A stretch of 7,427 nucleotides of DNA, taken from positions 1 to 7,427 of the forward strand of contig JAGHGS010000158.1 of the NCBI GenBank assembly GCA_017888105.1, given 5' to 3'. Source of the stretch: Bacilli bacterium. GTDB lineage: Bacteria > Bacillota_I > Bacilli_A > RF39 > UBA660. The notes beneath the pieces are model-generated. The model saw nothing but the letters and a program-made list of their open reading frames with translations. It had not been told where the DNA came from and made no database searches. Of this stretch, positions 1 to 5,778 are shown piece after piece. Positions within the stretch are counted from its first letter, which is position 1. Each line of letters begins with the position of its first letter. Position numbers and translations under genes: made by a program.

Positions 1-611
1 ATATTAATGTAACGAATCCCCTTGGAATCTATCTAAGTAAACTAGGAATTACACAAGCAAGAATAGCAGAAACAGAAAAATATGCTCATGTTACTTACTT
101 TTTTGATGGTATGTATAACGGTAAAATTGATAAATGTGATAAAATATTAGTTCCATCGCCAAAAGTAGAAACCTATGATTTAAAACCAGAAATGAGCGCA
201 ACAGATGTTACTAAAAAAGCAATTCAAGCCATGGAAAAAGATACCGACTTTATTTTCATGAATTTTGCAAATCCAGACATGGTTGGACATACTGGAAACG
301 TTGATGCAACCATGAAAGCTGTAACAACTGTAGATGTATGTTTAGAAAGATTATATGAAGTAGCCGAAGATAATTTTTATACCATGATTATTCTAGCAGA
401 CCATGGAAATGCTGATATCATGCTCGATGAATTTGGCAATCCTATTACCACGCATACAACAAGCAAAGTACCATTTATTATAACTGATTTAAATGTAGAA
501 CTTAAAAAAAGTGGTGACTTAACAAATGTAGCTCCAACCATACTAGAGTATATGGATATCGCTGTTCCCGAAGAAATGGCCAACACACCATCACTTCTCA
601 TTCAAAAATAG
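1..611 (+). CDS. gpmI: 2,3-bisphosphoglycerate-independent phosphoglycerate mutase, C-terminal part
   Basis: This cytoplasmic glycolytic enzyme interconverts 3- and 2-phosphoglycerate using two Mn ions. The gene is cut by the left edge; the frame is open from base 3 and 202 codons remain of a family usually about 510 residues long. Family landmarks are clear. RIAETEKYAHVTYFFDG (about 59-109) is the conserved block preceding the substrate loop. NFANPDMVGHTGN (about 262-300) carries the metal-binding Asp and His. ADHGNAD (about 399-417) carries the Asp-His pair, and THTTSKVPF (about 448-474) carries the last metal-binding His. The C-terminus looks normal, and the TAG stop forms part of the terminator stem that follows. 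No start, promoter or upstream neighbour is visible. The identification is secure because all the visible metal-site motifs are intact. Confidence 0.97.
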   Translation, partial: INVTNPLGIYLSKLGITQARIAETEKYAHVTYFFDGMYNGKIDKCDKILVPSPKVETYDLKPEMSATDVTKKAIQAMEKDTDFIFMNFANPDMVGHTGNVDATMKAVTTVDVCLERLYEVAEDNFYTMIILADHGNADIMLDEFGNPITTHTTSKVPFIITDLNVELKKSGDLTNVAPTILEYMDIAVPEEMANTPSLLIQK

Positions 612-647
612 TGTTGATAACAATCAAATTATCAACACTATTTTTTT
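604..647. terminator. Bidirectional rho-independent terminator between gpmI and the XRE gene
   Basis: A perfect 12-bp stem pairs 609-620 with 629-640 around an 8-nt loop (621-628). It is followed by T7 (641-647) on the plus strand. The A-run at 604-608 supplies a T-run for the minus strand, so it can end both convergent transcripts. The stem contains the stop codons of both genes: TAG at 609-611 for gpmI and TAG at 640-638 for the minus-strand gene. Confidence 0.9.
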
Positions 648-832
648 ATCTTCAACATTTTTAAAACATCCTTATCCTCAATTTTAAGAACTTGAATAAT
701 TTTAATTAACATTTCTATTTTAGTACTACAAATATTTGCCTCTATTCTTTGTAAATGTCTTGTACTAATATCCAACTTCTCAGCTAATTCTTCTTGTGTT
801 AATCCCATTTTCAATCTATACTCTTTGATCAT
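638..832 (-). CDS. Small XRE/Cro-family helix-turn-helix DNA-binding protein
   Basis: This 64-residue protein is almost entirely one HTH_3/XRE domain. Residues 2-13 form the first helix, LTQEELAEKLDIS (about 11-23) holds helix 2 and the turn, and TRHLQRIEAN (about 24-33) is the recognition helix. The rest is a leucine/isoleucine-rich helical tail ending in lysines. There is no second domain, so it probably acts as a dimer. The ATG at 832-830 is supported by an AAGGTGA ribosome site at 843-837, five bases upstream. It is convergent with gpmI. Upstream it faces a control region (843-946) carrying several inverted repeats and the promoter of the surface-protein gene, so it may bind there and control that gene, itself, or both. 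That role is inferred from position only. It could instead be a stand-alone regulator with distant targets. Confidence 0.88.
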   Translation of the reverse strand: MIKEYRLKMGLTQEELAEKLDISTRHLQRIEANICSTKIEMLIKIIQVLKIEDKDVLKMLKIKK

Positions 833-842
833 ATATTCACCT

Positions 843-946
843 TATGACTTATTATGTCATATCAAGGATAATCTATCCACGACTTAAAAAGTCGTGTTTT
901 ATATTGACATCAATCACAAATTATAATAAAATAAACACGACATAAT
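843..946. promoter_or_regulatory. Cluster of inverted repeats, candidate operators
   Basis: The gap between the XRE gene and the surface gene holds four related repeats. TATGAC/GTCATA occupies 843-848 and 856-861. CACGACTT/AAGTCGTG occupies 878-885 and 889-896 with a 3-base loop. GTCGTGTTT (891-899) is inverted as AAACACGAC (933-941) and brackets the promoter elements at 904-932. ATTATGTC (851-858) is inverted as GACATAAT (939-946). All share a GAC/GTC core. The first lies next to the ribosome site of the XRE gene, as expected for an autoregulated repressor. Binding is inferred. The 878-896 hairpin is followed by TTTT and could instead be a weak plus-strand terminator. Confidence 0.5.
904..932 (+). 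promoter_or_regulatory. Sigma-A-type promoter for the surface-protein gene
   Basis: A perfect -35 TTGACA (904-909) is followed by a 17-base spacer and a TAAAAT -10 (927-932). Transcription would start near 939, giving an untranslated leader of roughly 80 bases before ATG 1018. The promoter sits inside the inverted repeat 891-899/933-941, so a protein bound to both arms could block it. Confidence 0.7.
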
Positions 947-985
947 ATATCGCATTAAGAATAACCATTTTCAATAACAAATTAA

Positions 986-1011
986 ATGAAGCACCACTTC
1001 ATGAAAGGGAG
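986..1011 (+). promoter_or_regulatory. Leader hairpin abutting the ribosome site of the 1018 start
   Basis: A 6-bp stem pairs ATGAAG (986-991) with CTTCAT (997-1002) around the loop CACCA. It ends one base before the Shine-Dalgarno sequence AAAGGGAG (1004-1011), which lies six bases upstream of ATG 1018. This ribosome site is much better placed than the one before the GTG at 1077, so ribosomes probably load at 1018. The hairpin is weak and its effect on translation is unknown. Confidence 0.4.
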
Positions 1012-1017
1012 ATTAGT

Positions 1018-1053
1018 ATGAAATTTGAAGTTTTAAAGAAAAAAGCCATTTAA
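1018..1053 (+). other. Frameshifted N-terminus of the surface protein (11-codon ORF)
   Basis: ATG 1018 has a good ribosome site and encodes MKFEVLKKKAI before a TAA at 1051-1053. Adding one base in the A6 run at 1039-1044 would join it to the downstream frame. The result would be MKFEVLKKKSHLKRNIIIGV running into VVVAIISACILTF, a textbook basic n-region plus hydrophobic segment. I therefore read this as the true start of the 1077-2279 gene, displaced by one base. The cause could be a real mutation, a phase-variable tract, ribosomal slippage on consecutive AAA codons, or a base lost in sequencing. Confidence 0.7.
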
Positions 1054-1076
1054 AAAGAAATATCATAATAGGAGTA

Positions 1077-2279
1077 GTGGTAGTAGCAATTATTTCAGCC
1101 TGTATTCTGACATTTACGAAAGCAAAATACAGAACAACACAAAGTATTCCATTAGTAAATGGAACAATCAACTATTCCTTAGCAGACTTAAATGTTGTAG
1201 CTCTATATATTGATGGAGAGGAAACAACAAAGTTAGATAATACAAAACAATATACTTTAGATACAGAGCAGAGTACCTGTACCTATAAAGATGGAACAGA
1301 AATACCTGATTTGAGTATTAGCTATGACAGTGAAACAGGAGGATTAAGTATTAGTCCATATACAACGAAAGGAACAAAATGTACATTATATTTTAATGAA
1401 TCAAAAGGAAGAACCATGTTAGATATTATTACCAATGATTATAGTCAAAGTACAAGAAGTAACTTTGGAAGTGCATATACAACCTCACATACCAAACAAG
1501 TATTTACAACAACGGATTGGGAAGGAACCAGTTATTACTTTGCCGGAGCACCAACGGATAATTGGGTAAGTTTTGGAGGATTTTACTGGCGAATTATCAG
1601 AGTAAATGGAGATGGAAGTACAAGACTACTTTATAATGGAACAACAACTTCAACAACAGGAATTGGAACATTAACCGAAGCTTCCCAACAATTTAATAGT
1701 AGTTATAATCGAAGTGAATATGTCGGTTTAAAATATACCAGTGGAGAGCAACATGGACAAAATAGTAATAGTACCATACTAACAGAATTAAATAGTTGGT
1801 ATACAAGTAGTAATTTAGACGATCATGCAAGTCATATCGATACGAATATTGGATTCTGTAGTGATCGAAATATGGCGAGTGGATACTCATGGAGTAGCGA
1901 GCCAAGCAGTACCATATATTATGCGGCTCGAGAGAGAATAGCAACTAATCAAAATCCAAGCTTAGGATGTAGTAGTAACAATATTATAAAAGTACCAGTG
2001 GGATTATTAACTGCAGATGAAGCCATGTTTGGAGGAGTACCATGGAGTGGAAATGCCACCGGAAATTATTTAATCAATGGTCAAAACTATTGGACCATGT
2101 CTCCGTATAACTTTAACGGCAGTTATGCTCTCGTGTTCAATGTGTATTCGGATGGCAACCTCGGCTGGGGCGGCGTGAGTGGCACGTGGGGTGTGCGCTC
2201 AGTAATTAATCTCTTGGCTGATACAAAATTTGAAGGAAGCGGAACAAGTAGTGATCCATTTACAATAGTCGAAAATTAA
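1077..2279 (+). CDS. Anchored or secreted surface protein with GC-rich variable-region-like C-terminus
   Basis: The open frame of 400 residues starts at GTG 1077, but the native start is probably ATG 1018 in another frame, which would give about 420 residues. Residues 1-14 are hydrophobic, followed by TKAKY, so the N-terminus is a signal or anchor segment. The mature part is rich in Ser, Thr, Asn, Tyr and Gly, with few Cys. It includes SIPLVNGTINY (about 23-33), GGFYWRIIRVNGDGS (about 164-178) and a C-terminal section from about 305 with GLLTADEAMFGG, QNYWTMSP and GVRSVINL. The WTMSP...GVR-x-VINL pattern recalls the large FISUMP/DUF6273-like families of secreted proteins in gut bacteria. That assignment is from memory and moderate. 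Codons 342-380 have a base composition and codon choice unlike the rest. GTG 1077 has AGGAG only two bases upstream, a poor site. The gene ends in a terminator shared with the convergent PBP gene. Ligand and function are unknown; adhesion or host recognition is a guess. Confidence 0.75.
   Translation: MVVAIISACILTFTKAKYRTTQSIPLVNGTINYSLADLNVVALYIDGEETTKLDNTKQYTLDTEQSTCTYKDGTEIPDLSISYDSETGGLSISPYTTKGTKCTLYFNESKGRTMLDIITNDYSQSTRSNFGSAYTTSHTKQVFTTTDWEGTSYYFAGAPTDNWVSFGGFYWRIIRVNGDGSTRLLYNGTTTSTTGIGTLTEASQQFNSSYNRSEYVGLKYTSGEQHGQNSNSTILTELNSWYTSSNLDDHASHIDTNIGFCSDRNMASGYSWSSEPSSTIYYAARERIATNQNPSLGCSSNNIIKVPVGLLTADEAMFGGVPWSGNATGNYLINGQNYWTMSPYNFNGSYALVFNVYSDGNLGWGGVSGTWGVRSVINLLADTKFEGSGTSSDPFTIVEN
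2100..2216 (+). other. Candidate variable region / recombined cassette inside the surface gene
   Basis: This stretch of about 117 bases (codons 342-380) is about 75% GC at 2161-2200, against 38% at 2041-2100 and 30% at 2221-2280. It contains six GGC codons, three CTC and one CGC. I find none of these in the rest of the gene, where Gly is GGA (rarely GGT), Leu is mostly TTA and Arg is AGA or CGA. Between framework residues (SP, F, G, A, V, F, V, S, G, L, W, V, TWGVR) sit codons TAT, AAC, AAC, TAT, CTC, AAT, TAT, GAT, AAC, GGC, GGC, GGC, AGT and GGC, all ending in C or T. That is the product expected if AAY template codons were mutated at adenines. Only 3 of 42 bases at 2160-2201 are A. The pattern fits a DGR variable region or a gene-conversion cassette. 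Confidence 0.55.
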
Positions 2280-2315
2280 AATGTTAGTAATTTGTTTGTT
2301 ACTAACATTTTTTAT
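2278..2315. terminator. Shared terminator between surface gene and PBP gene
   Basis: A perfect 10-bp stem pairs 2281-2290 with 2299-2308 around the loop TTTGTTTG. It extends through A-T pairs at 2278-2280 and 2309-2311. T7 (2307-2313) follows on the plus strand. On the minus strand the stem is followed by TTTTAATTTT, so it can also end the PBP transcript, though less strongly. It overlaps the end of both reading frames. Confidence 0.85.
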
Positions 2316-4264
2316 TCTTCCAATTCTTCTTCCTTAGAAACATACTGTTCATCAAGCATATCTTCAGTACCTTTAACAAAATAGAATAAAGTTGCTTTAG
2401 ATACATCATTTGTTGGCTTACCACTTACCGCATCAAGTACAACACCAACCACATTTTCTGGAGCCTCATACCAAGAACTTTCTGTATCTCCAAGAATATC
2501 TTCAACCGTATCAGCCCATATATTTTTTGAAATATAAGAATCATTAGCACTTAAACTACTATTATCATCCATTCCAACCCAAGTAACCATAACAATATCG
2601 GGATTATAACCAGCTATCCAAAAATCAGTATCTGTTGTTCCTGTTTTAATTGCATATTTTCTAGATAATTTAGAAGCAATTGTTAAAGCTGTAGGATTGG
2701 CATAATCTTTAAATTGGCTATTTGTAGTACCAGTAAGCATTTCCGTTAAAATATAAGTATAATTCATATTTAAAACCAAATCTTTTGTCGTATCTTTCTC
2801 ATACAATACATTTCCTTCACTATCTTCTACTCTTTTAATAAAACCAACCTCTTGTTTATATCCACCCGTAGCAAGCGTTGTATAACCTCTAGCCAAATCT
2901 AACGCAGACATTTCACCAGTACCTAAAGCTAAAGAAGGAATAGCACTAAGTTCTGCTTCAATACCAACTTTTTTTGCTGTATCAACAAGTTTTTCCGCCC
3001 CCAAAAACATATTTGTTTTAACAGCATAAATATTATCCGAAACAGCAATTGCCTCTGCCATTGTAATCTCTTTATTAGCATATATCGAGCCATAATTTTT
3101 TGGCGAATAAGTATTTCCATTACTTAAAGTAAAGGTGGTATATTGACTATTAAAAGTAGAAGCAGAAGTCATTCCTTCTTCTAATGCTCCATAATATAAA
3201 AACGGTTTCATAGCACTTCCAACTTGTCTTTTTGCTTGGGTCGCTCTATTATACTGACTTTTCGCATAAGAAACTCCACCAGATAAAGCCATAACTCCAC
3301 CAGTATCTGGATCAATAACAACACTAGAAGATTGTAATTCACGATCACCCAAATAAGACAAAATATTTTCTTCTAAGTTTTTTTGGGCATCTAAATCAAG
3401 ATAAGTATAAATCTTAATACCCCCATTTTGAATAAGTTCCTCTGGTATTGTTCCAAGATCTCTTAATTCCTGAATCACTGCATCTTGATAATACATAAGC
3501 ATATCTAAATTTTCTTCACTAGATTTTCCATATATTTCAATTTTTTCTTGAAATAACCCTTCAAACTCTTCTTCTGATAAATAGCCATTATCGACCATAG
3601 ACTCTCCAACAATCTTTGCTCTTTCAATCGATAAATCATAATTAGCAACTGGATTATAATTTTCTGGACTATTTGGTATACCCGCAAGTATTAATGCTTC
3701 TTCCAGCGTTAAATCAAGAGGTTCTTTATTAAAATAGTATCGACTAGCATTTCCAATCCCAAAATTACCTTGTCCATAATTAATAGTATTTAAATACCCT
3801 TCTAATATTTCATCTTTTGAATAATGAACTTCCAATTCCAAAGTTAAAAAAGCTTCTTCTATTTTACGAGACCAAGTCGTACTAAAATCAAGAAAAATAT
3901 TCTTTATATATTGTTGTGATATTGTAGATGCTCCTTGTGTAATTTTACCATTCTTAATATTTAAATACATCGCTTTCGCAATTCTTAAATAATCAAACCC
4001 ATGATGATGATAAAAATTTTTATCTTCAACACTAACTACAGCATGTATTAAATTATAATTAATATCTTCCAGACTAACCCATTCACTTGTACTAGACCCC
4101 TGATAAACTAATTCCTCATTCGTATCATAAATATAATATTGACCGGCTGTTTTAAGTTCTAATTTTGGACTCAAATACGCATAAGTATAAAGACCAATAA
4201 TAACAATAATAAAAGATGCAAATAGAAAAAGTCCCATTTTCAACAAAAATCTTAGAACCCGCAT
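2312..4264 (-). CDS. Class A penicillin-binding protein (PBP1A-type glycosyltransferase/transpeptidase)
   Basis: This bifunctional peptidoglycan synthase polymerises lipid II and cross-links stem peptides outside the membrane. It has 650 residues with a cytoplasmic RVLRFLLK start and one membrane anchor at about 10-31. The GT51 glycosyltransferase domain carries VEDKNFYHHHGFD (79-91, catalytic Glu80), GASTISQQYIKN (111-122), RKIEEAFLTLELE and GYLNTINYGQG (156-166). The transpeptidase domain carries SAMK with nucleophile Ser350, SDN (409-411) and KTGTT (540-544). All catalytic motifs are intact. The tail is short and acidic (KEEELEE). I chose ATG 4264 because GGGTGA at 4275-4270 lies five bases upstream; the alternative GTG at 4273 would fall inside that ribosome site. 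The gene is convergent with the surface gene and divergent from the 4368 gene. No clear promoter was found, although TATAAA at 4309-4304 on the minus strand is possible. It could be named pbp1A or ponA; orthology is not certain. Confidence 0.95.
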   Translation of the reverse strand: MRVLRFLLKMGLFLFASFIIVIIGLYTYAYLSPKLELKTAGQYYIYDTNEELVYQGSSTSEWVSLEDINYNLIHAVVSVEDKNFYHHHGFDYLRIAKAMYLNIKNGKITQGASTISQQYIKNIFLDFSTTWSRKIEEAFLTLELEVHYSKDEILEGYLNTINYGQGNFGIGNASRYYFNKEPLDLTLEEALILAGIPNSPENYNPVANYDLSIERAKIVGESMVDNGYLSEEEFEGLFQEKIEIYGKSSEENLDMLMYYQDAVIQELRDLGTIPEELIQNGGIKIYTYLDLDAQKNLEENILSYLGDRELQSSSVVIDPDTGGVMALSGGVSYAKSQYNRATQAKRQVGSAMKPFLYYGALEEGMTSASTFNSQYTTFTLSNGNTYSPKNYGSIYANKEITMAEAIAVSDNIYAVKTNMFLGAEKLVDTAKKVGIEAELSAIPSLALGTGEMSALDLARGYTTLATGGYKQEVGFIKRVEDSEGNVLYEKDTTKDLVLNMNYTYILTEMLTGTTNSQFKDYANPTALTIASKLSRKYAIKTGTTDTDFWIAGYNPDIVMVTWVGMDDNSSLSANDSYISKNIWADTVEDILGDTESSWYEAPENVVGVVLDAVSGKPTNDVSKATLFYFVKGTEDMLDEQYVSKEEELEE

Positions 4265-4316
4265 AGTCTTCACCCATTATTTAATATGGATAAAAAAAGA
4301 AAGTTTATAAACAAAT

Positions 4317-4345
4317 TTGACAAGAAATTATTTTTTTGTTATTCT
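4317..4345 (+). promoter_or_regulatory. Sigma-A-type promoter of the first J-like gene
   Basis: A perfect -35 TTGACA (4317-4322) is followed by a 17-base spacer and TATTCT (4340-4345). A start near 4352 would leave a very short leader before the TAAGGA ribosome site at 4357-4362. This shows that the TTG at 4317, in frame with the downstream gene, is a promoter element and not its start codon. Confidence 0.7.
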
Positions 4346-4367
4346 AAATAAGAAAGTAAGGATTAAT

Positions 4368-4835
4368 ATGAATATAAAAGAAAAATTGGATTACTTTGAT
4401 TTAAAAGAAAATTACACTGAAAAAGAGTTAAATGATGCCTATCAAAGAAAGTTAGAAGAATTAAATGCAAATTATCAATTATTAAAAATGAAAATAACAA
4501 AAAAAGATACCTTAGAATACCAAAACAAAACCCAAGAAATTCTAAATGAAATTATGTGGAAAATTATTTTTTCAAAAGACATCAAAGAAGAGGAAGCAAT
4601 GAGACTAAAAATTCCTCTTTTAAAAATTAAAGAAAGGATTGAACAAGGAACATTAGACCCAGACTTACTAGCATACTTATCAAATTTAAAATTCGATGGT
4701 AAAAAAGAAGATCTTTTATTACTTTTTGCAATATCTAAAGGTATCAACCCTCAAATGAAAGAACAAATAAAAGAAATAGAATCATCAAATGAATTTAATT
4801 TTTTGCGAAACAGTAATAACACTCTTAAAAGATAA
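4368..4835 (+). CDS. Small helical protein, J-domain-like N-terminus, first of a tandem pair
   Basis: I do not recognise a named family. The 155-residue, charged, probably cytoplasmic protein has no signal peptide or membrane segment. ATG 4368 follows a TAAGGA site by five bases. The N-terminus LDYFDLKENYTEKELNDAYQRKLEEL (about 7-32) resembles helices I-II of a DnaJ domain (short phrase after a tyrosine, then ELNDAYQRKL), but the HPD tripeptide that activates Hsp70 is absent. The middle is a Lys/Glu-rich helix. The C-terminal half contains LSNLKFDGKKEDLLLLFAIS and KGINP, which are conserved in the neighbour at 4891. The two proteins align along nearly their whole length, so they arose by duplication. 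It has its own promoter and is not in an obvious operon. Function is unknown; a protein-protein adaptor is one possibility. Confidence 0.75.
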   Translation: MNIKEKLDYFDLKENYTEKELNDAYQRKLEELNANYQLLKMKITKKDTLEYQNKTQEILNEIMWKIIFSKDIKEEEAMRLKIPLLKIKERIEQGTLDPDLLAYLSNLKFDGKKEDLLLLFAISKGINPQMKEQIKEIESSNEFNFLRNSNNTLKR

Positions 4836-4837
4836 AG

Positions 4838-4866
4838 TTGACATTGTATGTTCCTTTTGATAAGAT
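4838..4866 (+). promoter_or_regulatory. Promoter of the second J-like gene
   Basis: TTGACA (4838-4843) begins two bases after the preceding stop codon. It is followed by a 17-base spacer and TAAGAT (4861-4866); GATAAT at 4864-4869 is an overlapping alternative -10. The second copy can therefore be expressed separately from the first. Confidence 0.6.
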
Positions 4867-4890
4867 AATATCTCGAAAAGAGGAAAAAAC

Positions 4891-5355
4891 ATGAATTTAA
4901 GAGAAAAACTAAATTTTTTTAACTTAGATGAACAATATAATGAAGAAAGTTTAAATGCGGCATATCAAAAAAAATTAAAAGAATTAAACCTAATTTATGA
5001 ATCATTAAAATTGAATCTTAAAAAAAATCAAACCATAAAAGGACAAGAACAAATAACACAACTTTGTGATGCACCGATAATGAAAATTATTTTATCAGAA
5101 AAAATCACAAAAAGTGAAACAGATCTAATGTTAACTACTTTACAAGAAATAAAAGAAAATGCTTTAAATGGCTTAATAGATATGGATATACTCCAAAATT
5201 TAAGCCATTTAAAATTCGATGGCAGCGACTCTGATTTTATCTTACTATTTTTAATTTCAAAAGGAATTGATCCAAACAATAAACAAGAAATAATAAAAGC
5301 CAAAAACAGTTATGAATTTCAATTCTTTAAAGAACCACCAACCACTAGAAAATAA
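4891..5355 (+). CDS. Small helical protein, J-domain-like N-terminus, second of a tandem pair
   Basis: This 154-residue paralogue of the 4368 gene starts at ATG 4891, six bases after AAGAGGA (4878-4884). The N-terminus reads REKLNFFNLDEQYNEESL then NAAYQKKLKEL (about 4-32), the same J-like layout, again without HPD. The second shared block is LSHLKFDGSDSDFILLFLIS then KGIDP (about 106-130). At DNA level a run of 16 bases around the LKFDG codons is identical in both genes, while the middle (about 40-75) has diverged strongly, including one Cys found only in this copy. Divergence of the middle with constant ends suggests different partners on a common scaffold, which is inference. The gene ends in a terminator whose loop contains its TAA stop. 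Function unknown. Confidence 0.75.
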   Translation: MNLREKLNFFNLDEQYNEESLNAAYQKKLKELNLIYESLKLNLKKNQTIKGQEQITQLCDAPIMKIILSEKITKSETDLMLTTLQEIKENALNGLIDMDILQNLSHLKFDGSDSDFILLFLISKGIDPNNKQEIIKAKNSYEFQFFKEPPTTRK

Positions 5356-5370
5356 AACTCTAGTGGTTTT
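5340..5370 (+). terminator. Rho-independent terminator after the second J-like gene
   Basis: The stem ACCACTAGA (5341-5349) pairs perfectly with TCTAGTGGT (5359-5367), with one further A-T pair (5340-5368) and a 9-base loop. TTTT (5367-5370) then GTTGTATTTT follows. The stop codon of the gene (5353-5355) lies in the loop. It separates the paralogue pair from the DUF1934-argS unit. Confidence 0.8.
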
Positions 5371-5371
5371 G

Positions 5372-5400
5372 TTGTATTTTGATATATTTTTTAGTATAAT
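5372..5400 (+). promoter_or_regulatory. Promoter of the DUF1934-argS unit
   Basis: A perfect TATAAT -10 (5395-5400) lies 17 bases downstream of a weak -35, TTGTAT (5372-5377). Transcription would begin near 5407, just before the GGTGA ribosome site (5413-5417) of the next gene, so the leader is only about 15 bases. No T-box-like leader is visible ahead of argS. Confidence 0.6.
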
Positions 5401-5421
5401 AAACAAGTAATTGGTGATTTT

Positions 5422-5778
5422 ATGAACAAAGAACTTATCATAAACACATATGAAGATGATATTTTATTATTTAAAGAAAATCTTTTAGGACAACTAGAAA
5501 ATAATATTCTAAGATATGAAAATGAAACAGATTCTTTCCAAATTAATTTAACAAATCAAACTTTTACAAAAGAAAATCTAGAAAGTATTTTAGAAATAAA
5601 TCCCAAAAAGGCTCTTTTAACTTTAAAAGAATTAGAAAAATCATTTGATATTGAATTAAGTGAACATACTTTTTCAAACGAAAAAAATAAAATAATGATT
5701 CGCTATCTTTTAGAAAGTCAAGAAAAACCTTTAAAAATTGAAATAGAAATGAGTGATATTAATGCACAAAATAAATGA
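5422..5778 (+). CDS. DUF1934 (YwiB-like) beta-barrel protein
   Basis: The protein has 118 residues, is probably cytoplasmic, and has no signal or membrane segment. ATG 5422 follows GGTGA (5413-5417) by four bases. The sequence shows short alternating strands typical of the DUF1934/YwiB calycin-like barrel: NNILRYENETDSFQINL (27-43), KKALLTLKELEKSFDIEL (61-78) and KIMIRYLLESQ then KPLKIEIEM (89-109). The first strands are shorter than in YwiB (about 140 residues), so the barrel may be reduced. The main support is position. In Bacillus subtilis ywiB directly precedes argS, and here the gene overlaps argS by 17 bases, implying translational coupling. No biochemical role is established for the family as far as I know. 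Sequence similarity is modest, so the family call depends partly on context. Confidence 0.65.
   Translation: MNKELIINTYEDDILLFKENLLGQLENNILRYENETDSFQINLTNQTFTKENLESILEINPKKALLTLKELEKSFDIELSEHTFSNEKNKIMIRYLLESQEKPLKIEIEMSDINAQNK

Noticed and set aside
878..900. CACGAC hairpin plus TTTT read as a terminator of a small RNA.
   Set aside because: No plus-strand gene or promoter lies just upstream, the T-run is short, and its arms recur around the nearby promoter, which fits operators better.
1693..1944. 83-codon minus-strand open frame inside the surface gene, rich in Tyr, His and Leu.
   Set aside because: It is the complement of a low-complexity Ser/Asn/Tyr coding stretch, with no ribosome site, no promoter and no recognisable domain.
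2281..2308. Hairpin downstream of the candidate variable region taken as a DGR-type cruciform element.
   Set aside because: It is about 65 bases beyond the patch and followed by a T-run at a convergent gene junction, so an ordinary terminator explains it.
4265..4273. GTG at 4273 as start of the PBP gene, three codons upstream of ATG 4264.
   Set aside because: It lies inside the GGGTGA ribosome site that is correctly spaced for ATG 4264, and it has no ribosome site of its own.
4317..4367. TTG at 4317 as start of the first J-like protein, adding 17 residues.
   Set aside because: The TTG is the first half of a perfect TTGACA -35 element. ATG 4368 has a TAAGGA site and aligns with the paralogue's start.
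5356..5421. T-box riboswitch ahead of the argS unit.
   Set aside because: The gap between the terminator and the ATG is only about 50 bases and holds a promoter, leaving no room for a T-box leader.
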